Positions 51,860 through 61,080 of a stretch of 64,000 nt of DNA are shown here, one piece after another. The first letter of the stretch is position 1. Every line of letters starts with the position of its first letter. A program made the translations under genes and the position numbers. The DNA comes from Emticicia soli (GTDB lineage Bacteria > Bacteroidota > Bacteroidia > Cytophagales > Spirosomataceae): NCBI RefSeq assembly GCF_037860775.1, contig NZ_JBBEWC010000012.1, forward strand, positions 62,001 to 126,000, given 5' to 3'. Under the pieces are notes generated by a model. It was given only the letters and a program-made list of their open reading frames with translations. It was not told the DNA's origin and did not search any database.

Positions 51860-52390
51860 TTAAGAAATATCTCTTAATCTGGGTAATTCAAGGTCTTTTG
51901 ATGAGATATTCGGGTCCTCGATTCCCCAGTCAATATTCAGGTCGGGGTCGTTCCAGATGATGCCTCCTTCTGAGGCTTTATTGTAGAAATTTGTACATTT
52001 ATAAGTAAACAAACATTGCTCTAATGCCAGAAAGCCATGCGCAAAGCCGGCAGGAATATATACCATATTTTGTAGCTGGTCGTCAAGCAAAAACTTCTCG
52101 TACTTACCAAAAGTTGGTGAGCCCGGTCTTATATCAACGGCAATATCAAGCGCTTTGCCTTTGAGCACTCTTACCAGTTTGCCCTGTGCGTGTGGGTCTC
52201 GCTGAAAATGTAAGCCTCTTAAAACACCTGGCGAAGATAAAGATTGGTTATCTTGCACGAAATCGAAAGGAATACCATTGTCGGCAAATGCCTTTTTGTG
52301 GTATGATTCTAAAAAATATCCTCTTTCATCGCCAAAAATACGGGGAAAAATCTCTATTAGACCTTCGATAGATGTTTGTCTGAACTCCAT
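51860..52390 (-). CDS. rfbC: dTDP-4-dehydrorhamnose 3,5-epimerase
   Basis: Third enzyme of dTDP-L-rhamnose synthesis, epimerising C3 and C5 of dTDP-4-keto-6-deoxyglucose. The 176-residue cupin contains the catalytic H61 (GVLRGLHFQRDP), the sugar-binding IPAGFAHGF region and the tyrosine segment TYKCTNFYN. Length is normal. The other rml genes are not next to it, so rfbC is an isolated copy here. The 176 bp upstream separates it from the divergent pyrF. Confidence 0.94.
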   Translation of the reverse strand: MEFRQTSIEGLIEIFPRIFGDERGYFLESYHKKAFADNGIPFDFVQDNQSLSSPGVLRGLHFQRDPHAQGKLVRVLKGKALDIAVDIRPGSPTFGKYEKFLLDDQLQNMVYIPAGFAHGFLALEQCLFTYKCTNFYNKASEGGIIWNDPDLNIDWGIEDPNISSKDLELPRLRDIS

Positions 52391-52566
52391 TATGCTTCTA
52401 TATTTTTATTTTTTAGATTCTGTATCAGCGTTTGTTATTTTGTTATAATCAGCATTAGTGCTTTAGCCGCACAGAATTTATGCAAAAGTAATATTTATTA
52501 AATAATTTCAAGTTACTTTCTTATTAAATCAACATAAATCAGGAAATTTGTGAAAATTTCTAAGAT

Positions 52567-53403
52567 ATGACCAAACAAGACCTCTTCGAGCAAATTCTTA
52601 AAAAGAAATCTTACTTATGTGTAGGGTTAGATACAGATATTAAAAAAATACCAAAACATCTGTTAGCTACCGAAGACCCGATTTTTGAATTTAATCGCCA
52701 GATTATAGACGCAACAGCGCAATATGCAGTTGCTTATAAACCAAATATTGCATTTTATGAGGCAATGGGCGTGAAAGGCTGGCAAAGCCTGCAAAAAACA
52801 ATAGACTATATACCCAAAGATATTTTTACGATTGCTGATGCCAAACGTGGCGACATCGGAAATACATCTGAACTATATGCCCGTACGTTTTTCGATAAGG
52901 CTTCGTCGGGTCTTGATTTTGACTCGGTTACCGTTGCGCCTTATATGGGCCGTGATTCGGTGCAGCCTTTTCTGGCTTTTGAAGGTAAATGGGTAATATT
53001 GCTTGGGCTTACGTCTAACGTTGGCAGCCATGATTTTCAGCACCTGAAAGTAGAGGTTGATGGCGAACAAAAGGCTTTGTTTGAGCAGGTGCTCACGAAG
53101 TCGCAGGAGTGGGGTGGGAGCGATGCCATGATGTATGTGGTAGGCGCAACGCAGGCCGATAAACTGGCTGAAATTCGTAAAATAGTACCAGACCATTTTC
53201 TGCTTGTGCCGGGTGTAGGTGCGCAGGGCGGAAGCCTTGAAGAAGTATCTCGCTATGGTATGAACAAGCAATGTGGCTTACTGGTAAACTCGGCAAGGGC
53301 TATTATTTATGCCTCGAACGGCGAAGATTTTGCCGAAGTAGCTGCCGAAGAAGCCAGAAAAGTACAACAAGAAATGGAAGGCTACCTTTCAGCAATTCTG
53401 TAA
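52567..53403 (+). CDS. pyrF: Orotidine-5'-phosphate decarboxylase, type 2
   Basis: Last enzyme of UMP synthesis: decarboxylates OMP. The 278-residue barrel has the lysine-aspartate network DAKRGDIGNTSELYA, substrate segment CVGLDTDIKKIP at the N terminus, and LLVPGVGAQGG near the C terminus. The length and motif type match the long type 2 (subfamily) enzymes, common in Bacteroidota. It is 41 bp upstream of the DUF2851 gene on the same strand. Confidence 0.95.
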   Translation: MTKQDLFEQILKKKSYLCVGLDTDIKKIPKHLLATEDPIFEFNRQIIDATAQYAVAYKPNIAFYEAMGVKGWQSLQKTIDYIPKDIFTIADAKRGDIGNTSELYARTFFDKASSGLDFDSVTVAPYMGRDSVQPFLAFEGKWVILLGLTSNVGSHDFQHLKVEVDGEQKALFEQVLTKSQEWGGSDAMMYVVGATQADKLAEIRKIVPDHFLLVPGVGAQGGSLEEVSRYGMNKQCGLLVNSARAIIYASNGEDFAEVAAEEARKVQQEMEGYLSAIL

Positions 53404-53444
53404 ATGTTAGCGTAATATTAAAGCATAGTCAATAGGTTTATACC

Positions 53445-54716
53445 ATGACAGAATCTTTTATTAACTACCTGTGGCAATTTCAACAGTTTGATAAATCTTT
53501 GCTGCGCACTACCAGACAAGAATCTCTCAGGATACTGAAAACGGGTATTCTGAATACTGATGCTGGCCCTGATTTTTCGCAGGCCAGAGTACAAATTGAA
53601 GAAATAGAATGGGCGGGGAATATTGAGATACATATTCGGGCGTCGGACTGGAATAATCATAATCACCAGACCGACGCCAGTTATAACAATGTAATACTGC
53701 ACGTGGTTTGGGAATACGACAAACCCATTGTAAGAGCTGATGGGAGTGAGATTCCAACTTTGGAATTGAAACCGATAACCGATGGCTCGTTACTACACAA
53801 ATATCAAGCACTTGTTGATAACAAAAACGTGATTCCGTGCGCTGCGCAATTTGGCGGCGTTTCTGATTTATCTAAGATTGCTACGCTCGACAAGGCTTTA
53901 ACTAAGCGATTGATTCAGAAAGCCAAGCTGATAGAAACTTTGCTGGCAGAAAACAACGGCGATTGGGAAGAAACTACTTACCAGCTATTGGCCCGAAACT
54001 TCGGTTTTAAACTAAATTCGGAGGCTTTTTTGCGTTTGGCGCAGCATATTCCGCTTAAAGTATTGCAAAAACACCGTGATAATATCACGCAGATAGAGGC
54101 CATTCTTTTTGGGCAGTCGGGACTTTTGGTTGATGTTGACGATTATTCAAAAAAACTGGTACAGGAATATGATTTTTTTGCTGTTAAGTTTTCGCTGAAA
54201 GATACAAGATTAGAGCCCCATGAATGGAAGCTACTCCGAACCCGCCCTGCCAATTTCCCTACTATCAGAATCGCTCAACTGGCACGTTTGATTACGCTGC
54301 AAAAGAGCTTTTTCTCCTTATTTACCCAAACCGAATCGATAGACGATTTACGCAAGGCACTGCAAGTGCGCCAGAGCGAGTATTGGCAAGAGCATTATCA
54401 TTTTGGTAAAAAACTAGGTAAGAAAAGTAATGGCTTGGGTAAAGATTCGGTTGATAATTTATTGATAAACACGGTTATTCCGTTACTGGCGTGTTATGCC
54501 CAAAAGACGGATAATCTGGCTTATATGGATAGAGCCCTTGCTTTTTTAGAGAGTTTTCCGGCCGAAAGTAATCATATTATTGATATGTGGAAGAATATGG
54601 GCCTAAGCATAACAACCGCTTATGATGCCCAGGCGAGTATTGAACTCTATAATAATTTTTGCACCCAAAAGAAATGCCTGCAATGCAATGTGGGTATTGA
54701 GCTATTGAAGAAGTAG
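53445..54716 (+). CDS. DUF2851 family protein
   Basis: A 423-residue protein of a family found in Bacteroidota. Recognisable parts are the opening FINYLWQFQQFD, LNTDAGPDFSQARVQI, ASDWNNHNHQTD, and a C-terminal cysteine pair KKCLQC. Its N-terminal region recalls a nuclease-like fold by motif DAGPDF and EIHIRASDW, but I do not assign an activity. It probably shares a transcript with pyrF. Confidence 0.85.
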   Translation: MTESFINYLWQFQQFDKSLLRTTRQESLRILKTGILNTDAGPDFSQARVQIEEIEWAGNIEIHIRASDWNNHNHQTDASYNNVILHVVWEYDKPIVRADGSEIPTLELKPITDGSLLHKYQALVDNKNVIPCAAQFGGVSDLSKIATLDKALTKRLIQKAKLIETLLAENNGDWEETTYQLLARNFGFKLNSEAFLRLAQHIPLKVLQKHRDNITQIEAILFGQSGLLVDVDDYSKKLVQEYDFFAVKFSLKDTRLEPHEWKLLRTRPANFPTIRIAQLARLITLQKSFFSLFTQTESIDDLRKALQVRQSEYWQEHYHFGKKLGKKSNGLGKDSVDNLLINTVIPLLACYAQKTDNLAYMDRALAFLESFPAESNHIIDMWKNMGLSITTAYDAQASIELYNNFCTQKKCLQCNVGIELLKK

Positions 54717-54717
54717 G

Positions 54718-54747
54718 GCAAGCTATGCTTTTATTAACATAGCTTGC
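54718..54747. terminator. Hairpin between convergent genes
   Basis: Stem GCAAGCTATG (54718-54727) and CATAGCTTGC (54738-54747), ten-base loop, directly after the DUF2851 stop. No long T run follows on the plus strand, so termination efficiency is uncertain. Confidence 0.45.
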
Positions 54748-54762
54748 AAAAACTCATAAAAT

Positions 54763-54972
54763 CTAAGTCCGGTTTATCATGCCTACGCCTGAAACCATCA
54801 GGATAAGACCTAATACGGCAGGAGCTATTTTTCTTGCTCCGGCTACATCAAAGCCCATCAAACGGTTGTTGCTCGACATAAAAGCGGCACAGGCAAAAAG
54901 CAACAGCAATAAGCCGATACCTGTTAATACTGCTCCCAAGTTTCTTTTAAACTTAGTGTTTTCGTCATTCAT
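54763..54972 (-). CDS. Small two-helix membrane protein
   Basis: A 69-residue protein with two hydrophobic helices (about 13-32 and 48-66) joined by a polar loop SSNNRLMGFDVAGARK, ending INRT. Both ends should be cytoplasmic. Its start is 6 bp downstream of the cca stop, so it is co-transcribed. I do not recognise a family. Confidence 0.65.
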   Translation of the reverse strand: MNDENTKFKRNLGAVLTGIGLLLLLFACAAFMSSNNRLMGFDVAGARKIAPAVLGLILMVSGVGMINRT

Positions 54973-54978
54973 AAAAAA

Positions 54979-56445
54979 TCAAGATTTAGGTTCAAGTGAT
55001 TCTGAAAATGTCTTTATTTCGGCTTTACTCTTTACAGGTTTAAAATTCAGTTTCTCGCCTTCGGCCAACATAAAATCATAGGCAATATCAAAATCGTTCG
55101 GAATTGTGCCATCAAGAATGGCCTCTCTGATAGCTATTTTTATGTCGCCGACCTCACGTGAGGGTTTTAAGTCAAACGCCTCCATGATGATTTCTCCGGT
55201 AATAACCGGTTGAAAATTGCGGAGTTTATCTTTGGCCTCTAGCTCAATCAGTAGTTCTTCTACTTTATCGAAATTGCCCAGGTAGCGTCTTACCTTGCTC
55301 ATGTCTTTCGAGGTAATATCGGCCCGGCACAAAATCATCAGGTATTCAATGTCGTCGCCTGCTTCAAACAGCAGTCGGCGAAGCGCCGAATCGCTCACGC
55401 CTTCTTTGGCCAGGGCAATGGGGCGTAAGTGCAACCTTACCAGATTTTTCACCATTTTCATTTTGGCATCTAGCGGCAACTTCAATTTTCTGAAAATACC
55501 CGGTGTCATCTTTGCACCGAGTTCTTCGTGCCCGTGGAATGTCCAACCCACTTTTGGGTGAAAACGTTTGGTAGCTGGTTTGGCAATATCGTGGAGAATA
55601 GCCGCCCAACGCAACCACAAATCGTTCGATTTTAGGGCCACGTTATCGAGCACCTGCAAGGTATGGTAAAAATTATCTTTGTGCCCTTTGCCGTCTTGGG
55701 TTTCTACGCCTTGCAATTCGCAAAATTCAGGGAAAATGATTTGCAACAAACCCGTATAGAACAACAACTTAAAGCCATACGAAGGTGTTTTTGATAACAC
55801 AATTTTATTAAGCTCTTCGGTGATACGCTCTTGCGACACAATAGAAATGCGGTCTTTCATGGCCGCAATGGCATCGAAAGTTGTGCCTTCAATATCAAAA
55901 CCAAGTTGTGATGCAAACCTGATGGCACGCATCATGCGCAGGGGGTCGTCAGAAAACGTAATTTCGGGGCTTAGTGGCGTGCGAATGATTTTCTTACCTA
56001 TATCGGCCACGCCATCAAAGGGGTCAATGAGTTGCCCGAAATCTTTGATATTTAACGAAATACCCAGGGCATTAATCGTGAAGTCCCGTCGGTTCTGGTC
56101 GTCTTCCAGCGTGCCGTCTTCAACAAGCGGCTTGCGTGATTCGATGCGGTATGATTCTTTTCGTGCGCCTACAAATTCTATTTCTAAATCGTTTAGCCTG
56201 ATTTGAGCTGTACCAAAGTTTTTGAAGAAACTCACGTGTACGTTGTCACCCAGTTGGCTTGCTACTTTTTCGGCCAGACCAATGCCGCTGCCCAAACACA
56301 CCACATCAATATCTTTGTTGGGTCGGTTTAGTATCAGGTCTCTTACATATCCGCCAATAACGTAGGCTTCAACACCCATTTCGGTGGCCGAACGGGCTAT
56401 TACCTCAAAAATTGGTTCTTTAGCTATATGTTCTTTAAAATTCAT
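54979..56445 (-). CDS. CCA tRNA nucleotidyltransferase with HD domain
   Basis: Adds or repairs the 3'-CCA of tRNA. The 488-residue product has the class II nucleotidyltransferase core YVIGGYVRDLILNRPNKDIDVV (GG, R-D, D-x-D), then DDPLRMMRAIRFASQLGF and the ERITEEL signature. A HD domain around residues 290-400 (WAAILHDIAKP) suggests added phosphohydrolase activity. The C-terminal part reads ILDGTIPNDFD and ends in a charged tail. The 294 bp in front hold no gene that I can support. Confidence 0.92.
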   Translation of the reverse strand: MNFKEHIAKEPIFEVIARSATEMGVEAYVIGGYVRDLILNRPNKDIDVVCLGSGIGLAEKVASQLGDNVHVSFFKNFGTAQIRLNDLEIEFVGARKESYRIESRKPLVEDGTLEDDQNRRDFTINALGISLNIKDFGQLIDPFDGVADIGKKIIRTPLSPEITFSDDPLRMMRAIRFASQLGFDIEGTTFDAIAAMKDRISIVSQERITEELNKIVLSKTPSYGFKLLFYTGLLQIIFPEFCELQGVETQDGKGHKDNFYHTLQVLDNVALKSNDLWLRWAAILHDIAKPATKRFHPKVGWTFHGHEELGAKMTPGIFRKLKLPLDAKMKMVKNLVRLHLRPIALAKEGVSDSALRRLLFEAGDDIEYLMILCRADITSKDMSKVRRYLGNFDKVEELLIELEAKDKLRNFQPVITGEIIMEAFDLKPSREVGDIKIAIREAILDGTIPNDFDIAYDFMLAEGEKLNFKPVKSKAEIKTFSESLEPKS

Positions 56446-56685
56446 TTTGTTTCATGATATTGAGTGATTCAGCAGCCCGCCATGCGGTAATTGTATGAAT
56501 ATTCCGGTGGAGGAAGTATTCTCAAATGATTCAGTAAATCGCTCAAAGGTTATTTATAAATATTCTCTACAAGGATTCATCTAATTGATTTTTCTTGTGA
56601 GAATAACAGCAGTTTCTCTTTAACAGTACAATTATTGAGAAAAGTTGCAATTTAGTAAGGAATAGCGGTATAAATGAGAGAAATA

Positions 56686-56714
56686 TAGAAAAAAAGCCGA
56701 TAATTTTATCGGCT
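56686..56714 (-). terminator. Rho-independent terminator of the exbD gene
   Basis: AGCCGATAA (56695-56703) and TTATCGGCT (56706-56714) form a stem; on the minus strand it ends in TTTTTTT. It lies 26 bases after the exbD stop at 56740. Confidence 0.85.
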
Positions 56715-56739
56715 ATCAATTATATTAAAGGTAGTTTCC

Positions 56740-57144
56740 TTACTGATTCAGCTCAGTAGCCATTACCATTTTTATCTTTAGCTTGGCCCCCAGCGACATC
56801 ACATCGACCAACTCTTGTACCGTAACAGAATTATCGACACGTAGGGTTATTACGGGTTCGTCCATGTTAGCGGTGGCTGCTATCAGCCTTTCTTCCAGTT
56901 GAGGCAATGGCACGGCCGTGCTATTGATATAGTAGGTTTTATCTTTGGTAATAGTAAGTGCTACGGGTTTGGTTTTGGGAATATCCTGCACCGATTTTGA
57001 TGATTTCGGCAAAAGCAATTTTATCACGTTCGGATTCCCCAGCGTTGAGATAATCAGAAAGAACAACAACAGGAAAAACATGATGTCGTTCAGCGATGCT
57101 GTTGATACCTCGGCATGAAACCGTCGTTGTCTTTTTAATTTCAT
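56740..57144 (-). CDS. exbD: ExbD/TolR biopolymer transport protein, copy 2
   Basis: A 134-residue protein with one N-terminal membrane helix (about 18-38, DIMFFLLLFFLIIS) carrying the family aspartate at its start, and a periplasmic domain with LPKSSKS and YINSTAVPL. It works with ExbB in a proton-driven motor that powers TonB or Tol complexes. It is very similar to the gene at 57380, and the two differ mainly in the linker and C-terminal region. A core-type palindrome separates them. Confidence 0.93.
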   Translation of the reverse strand: MKLKRQRRFHAEVSTASLNDIMFFLLLFFLIISTLGNPNVIKLLLPKSSKSVQDIPKTKPVALTITKDKTYYINSTAVPLPQLEERLIAATANMDEPVITLRVDNSVTVQELVDVMSLGAKLKIKMVMATELNQ

Positions 57145-57260
57145 GATAGTAATATTATAACTTTATGGATATAGTGTATCGATAGTATGAATTGCATATA
57201 TGCTGCAATTTAACAAAAATAGAGGTTTCTTAAAAGAGGTCAGTTTGTATTATTAAGAGA

Positions 57261-57357
57261 AAGACCCCACTCCCTAAATCCCTCTCCCCAACAGTGGGGA
57301 GAGGGACTTTTTGCCCCCTTCCCCATTGTTGGGGAAGGGTTGGGGATGGGGTCTTTT
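57261..57357. repeat. GC-rich double-hairpin element, core copy D
   Basis: About 97 bp matching the centre of MITE-like copies A and B: CCCCACT and GGGGTC ends, with hairpins CCTCTCCCC/GGGGAGAGGG and CCCTTCCCC/GGGGAAGGG. The terminal repeats are missing. It splits the exbD pair and could partly terminate the exbB operon. Confidence 0.7.
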
Positions 57358-57379
57358 ATAGTGTTTTTTTGAAAAATCC

Positions 57380-57781
57380 TTACTTATTAAGCTCGGTAGC
57401 CAGTACCATTCTTATTTTTAGTTTGGCACCAAGTGCCATGGCATCAACCAAATCTTGTACTGTCAGTGAGCTTTCGGCTCTTAGCACTACAGTTGGTTCT
57501 TCCATGTTGGCCGTGGCTGCTATGAGCCTTTCTTCCAATTGCGGAAACGGCACGGGCGTACTATTAATATAATAGACTTTATCTTTGGTGATTGAAAGCG
57601 AAATAGGCTGCTTGCTTACATCGTGCGATGATTTTGATGATTTCGGCAAAAGCAACTTTATTACGTTCGGATTCCCCAGCGTTGAGATAATGAGGAAGAA
57701 CAACAGCAGGAAAAACATAATATCGTTTAGCGATGCGGTTGATACCTCGGCCTCAAATCTTCTTTGTCTTTTTAATTTCAT
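57380..57781 (-). CDS. exbD: ExbD/TolR biopolymer transport protein, copy 1
   Basis: A 133-residue ExbD/TolR protein with the same layout as the copy at 56740: KRQRRFEAEVSTASLND opening, one membrane helix, LPKSSKSSHDV and YINSTPVPF. It starts 30 bp after the exbB stop, so it belongs to that operon. Two ExbD-like subunits with one ExbB are common in Bacteroidota and may form a heteromeric stator unit. Confidence 0.94.
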   Translation of the reverse strand: MKLKRQRRFEAEVSTASLNDIMFFLLLFFLIISTLGNPNVIKLLLPKSSKSSHDVSKQPISLSITKDKVYYINSTPVPFPQLEERLIAATANMEEPTVVLRAESSLTVQDLVDAMALGAKLKIRMVLATELNK

Positions 57782-57810
57782 TATCGTAAACAGATGCTTG
57801 TTTTCTCCGA

Positions 57811-58488
57811 TTATTTTATAGGCTCATTCAGCGTATCAAGGAAGTCCATCACGGTTGCTTGCAGGTGAATACCGAATTTATCAATCATCATATTGATACT
57901 ATGGTAACCCGCATAAGCAATAACCCCAACCACAAGACCGGTAAACGACGAAATCATTTTTTCGTACAAACCATTGGCAATGATTTCGATGGTGAAGTTT
58001 CCGGTAGCGGCAATATCATAGAAAATACGGATAATACCCGAGATAGTACCGATAAAACCCAGAATAGGCGCAACCCCGGCGATAAGCCCCAGATAACCCA
58101 TGTTTTTTTCCATTTTAGAAATCTCAAGGTTTGATTGGATTTCCATGGCACTTTCGATGTCTTTTACAGGTCGGCCAATACGTGTGATACCTTTTTCTAA
58201 TATACGTGAAATAGGCAGGTTAGTACTTTTGCAAAGTGTGATAGCCGTGCGGAGGTCTCCACGAAGGATATTATCTTTGAGGGTTCTTAAAAAGCCATAA
58301 TCGATGTTAGAAGCACCTTTAATAAAGAGGTAACGCTCTACGATAAAGAAGATGGCCAGAAACAACAAGAACAATAAAGGATAAACGACAATCCCCCCTT
58401 TTAGCAAGAGGCTTAAGTAATTAATCGATTCGGCATTTGCTGCAGTTGAAGTTGAGTCAGTAACTTGAAGCAAAATTGGTTGTAGCAT
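57811..58488 (-). CDS. exbB: ExbB/TolQ/MotA proton-channel family protein
   Basis: A 225-residue inner-membrane protein with three helices: one near residues 30-52 and two near 130-150 and 172-195, and a cytoplasmic loop between the first two. The MotA/TolQ/ExbB signature is seen in YLGLIAGVAPILGFIGTISGII and SSFTGLVVGVIAYAGY. It forms the proton channel with ExbD and energises outer-membrane transport. It leads the exbB-exbD-exbD operon. Confidence 0.95.
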   Translation of the reverse strand: MLQPILLQVTDSTSTAANAESINYLSLLLKGGIVVYPLLFLLFLAIFFIVERYLFIKGASNIDYGFLRTLKDNILRGDLRTAITLCKSTNLPISRILEKGITRIGRPVKDIESAMEIQSNLEISKMEKNMGYLGLIAGVAPILGFIGTISGIIRIFYDIAATGNFTIEIIANGLYEKMISSFTGLVVGVIAYAGYHSINMMIDKFGIHLQATVMDFLDTLNEPIK

Positions 58489-58785
58489 GAGGCAAAGATT
58501 ATAGGTTTTTGATATAAACTTTAAGAAAGCGGAATTTAGTATGCAAGTTAGTTTTTTTTTGTTCTAAACTTGAAGATTTCTTTGTTAAGTTCAATTTTTG
58601 AGGTACTTAGGTGGGTTGTATAGGGGATTAGTGCTATTGTGGGGAGGGGATAAACGTTGTAGTATGTTTTCTGAGCAACTCTTGTTTAGGCTAAATATAT
58701 ATTTAGCCTAAACAGTTATATTCAGGAATTGTAGTAATAATATTAACAAAGGCTCTTAAAACTATAACTATAATTTTAACTTTCT

Positions 58786-60855
58786 TTAATCAGCATATTT
58801 AATTAATAATTCGTCTTCAAATTCAAAAATTGTTAAAGCTTGTTTAATTCTGTCAAATTTACCTACATTATCAATATTTGTCTCTATATAATATGTGTCG
58901 CTTATAAGAAATGGTTGTCTTAATCCGTTAGTTGTTGGGTTTTTTGTCAAACTTATTCTATTACCAATTTCAGAGGTAAAAAACGTTTCTGGTTGTAGGT
59001 CAAAAAGCTGTTTAAAAACTTCTAAATACAATTTGGAGACTTGTGTTACTTCAAGCTTTTGGTCAAAAAATATTGCATACTCCAATTTCTTATGCTTTGG
59101 CTCTTCTGCATCAAAAATATTTACTTCATCATTTTCTGTTTCTAACTCTATATTAATATCTGGAATGGGCCAAATTTTGAGAAATCTTTCCGCAATAAGA
59201 TGTGCTCTAGTTTCTATTTCCTGTTTATCCCATTTTATTTTTTCTTTTAATTCACGATTTAACCAAAGTCGACTGAAAATATAGCCTTGCTCTTTGCCTT
59301 CAATATTCATTATTTTTTTTTCCCCAAATGATTTGTTACCAAGTTTGCCATTATTACCAGATAAGGTAAGATTTCCAATCGTATTAAGATAATTTTCTTT
59401 TATAAAGTTGTATTCTTCTGTTCCCAGGTCAATCTTCCATTTAGGGTCAGGATTTTGCGGAAAAATATGTTCAATTGTAATATCTGAATTGCCTTCTATT
59501 GTTACAAGTTCTTTATTTTGAAAATTTTCAAGTCTTTCGAGCAAATAGGTTCTATTTTTAGGTTTAATATTATATACATCTTTTTCCTTTAAAGCATTAA
59601 TAGTTTCATTGTTTCGAGGAAATCTTTGGACACCTGACCTTTGTAATAATGATTTTTGAATAGAAATTAGATAATTTCTAGGCTCAATCTTGTCATAAAG
59701 ACCCATGAAAATTTTATTAAGTGCGTTTGTCGGCAATGCGAGGATAAAACGTCTAAATGTAAAAGATTGGACAAGGGATAAAATAGATATAAATGTTTGT
59801 TTATCAATTATATCGTTAGCAAAATCCTCATAAACTTTCATTAGAAAAGGGAAAGCTACATTTATTTCTATACGATTAATGTATTCCAATTGAAGTCTTA
59901 TATCTTTGTCTGTTTCGTTTTTTGGGTTGACAAGTTTATTATAGAATTTAACTAATGATTTTAATTCAGATAAAACAAGCTCCAACTCTTCAATAGTTGT
60001 GGTTGGATACTTTTTTTTGAATGTTTGGTATACATCTCCTTTATTGGGAATTTCTTTATTTTTAAGTGTTAAATAGTCTCTAATAAATTCTGAGACCTTT
60101 GTTTTGTTCAAAATTTCATCTTTAGCATTTTTTTCAATGACCTCCCAATAGCTTTTATAAATTTTATCTTGGCTTGTTCTAGAAAGTCCCATTAAAATAT
60201 AATTTCTTATTAAATCAGCTTGGGACAGTTCTAGGCCTGTTGAATTGAGACTTTCAAAAATCCTTTGAGGGTTATCTTTTTGTCTATCTAATGCAATATC
60301 AACAAAGATTAATTTAGATAGCCCACGTTGAACAGTTTCAAAATTATCTACTGTAATTGCTGTTCTAAAATAGCTAAAATTCTCAACTATTTTAGAATAT
60401 CCTTTAAATTCTTCATCATTACTCGAGTTAAGTATATATCTTAAAGCATCCTTATTATTTTCTGTTGGCTTTAGCTTTAATTTTTCGGCTTCAGGAGCAA
60501 ATTCATTAATTAAATAAGTCTTATGAATCTTATTTACTAATTTCTCATTTTCAAGTTCTTGTGCAAGTCGATAAAGAGAGATATAAATTAGCGTAATTGT
60601 AGTCAAGCGTTGTTGCCCATCAATGATTGTTAATTCTGTTAATCCTGATGCAGTATAAACGTCATCATGAACGTAAACGATACTTCCAATAAAGTGAGCA
60701 TTTGTTTTATCATTTTTACCTGTTTCAATAATATCTTGGAATAGCTGCTTACATTGAGAAAGTGTCCAATCATAGTTCCTTTGGTAAACAGGAATAGCAA
60801 ATGTTGTTTCATTTGTCGCTAAAAATTTATCAACTCTAGTTTCGTTTGCTTTCAT
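58786..60855 (-). CDS. DUF262/DUF1524 protein (GmrSD-like, probable defence nuclease)
   Basis: A 689-residue single-chain protein. The N-terminal DUF262 domain has IPVYQRNYDW and the DGQQR motif (residues 79-83), which in relatives binds or hydrolyses nucleotide. The DUF1524 HNH nuclease domain begins near H463 (EHIFPQNPDP) and includes IGNLTLSGNNGKLGN. A C-terminal domain of about 100 residues follows. GmrSD proteins cut modified phage DNA; others are subunits in wider defence systems. The gene is clearly more AT-rich than its neighbours and stands alone, which suggests horizontal gain. Defence role inferred. Confidence 0.88.
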   Translation of the reverse strand: MKANETRVDKFLATNETTFAIPVYQRNYDWTLSQCKQLFQDIIETGKNDKTNAHFIGSIVYVHDDVYTASGLTELTIIDGQQRLTTITLIYISLYRLAQELENEKLVNKIHKTYLINEFAPEAEKLKLKPTENNKDALRYILNSSNDEEFKGYSKIVENFSYFRTAITVDNFETVQRGLSKLIFVDIALDRQKDNPQRIFESLNSTGLELSQADLIRNYILMGLSRTSQDKIYKSYWEVIEKNAKDEILNKTKVSEFIRDYLTLKNKEIPNKGDVYQTFKKKYPTTTIEELELVLSELKSLVKFYNKLVNPKNETDKDIRLQLEYINRIEINVAFPFLMKVYEDFANDIIDKQTFISILSLVQSFTFRRFILALPTNALNKIFMGLYDKIEPRNYLISIQKSLLQRSGVQRFPRNNETINALKEKDVYNIKPKNRTYLLERLENFQNKELVTIEGNSDITIEHIFPQNPDPKWKIDLGTEEYNFIKENYLNTIGNLTLSGNNGKLGNKSFGEKKIMNIEGKEQGYIFSRLWLNRELKEKIKWDKQEIETRAHLIAERFLKIWPIPDINIELETENDEVNIFDAEEPKHKKLEYAIFFDQKLEVTQVSKLYLEVFKQLFDLQPETFFTSEIGNRISLTKNPTTNGLRQPFLISDTYYIETNIDNVGKFDRIKQALTIFEFEDELLIKYAD

Positions 60856-61013
60856 TTTTATTTATTATCATTTATAAAGTAAATATTTAGTCATTAAGTG
60901 TACATTTAAATATTATGAATGCACAAGATTATTTCACAAATTAAGAAAACTATCTTTGCTATATAAATTTATTTATTATTCGGATACTTTGAATTTAATA
61001 AATCCCATACCCA

Positions 61014-61052
61014 CAAAAAAAACAAAACCCCAACAAATAATCATTGGGGTTT
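61014..61052 (-). terminator. Rho-independent terminator of the XRE regulator gene
   Basis: AAACCCCAA (61025-61033) and TTGGGGTTT (61044-61052) form a stem with a ten-base loop. Read on the minus strand it is followed by TTTTGTTTTTTTTG, about 30 bases after the stop at 61081. Confidence 0.85.
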
Positions 61053-61080
61053 CAATTAATATCTTTTTATATTCGTAATT

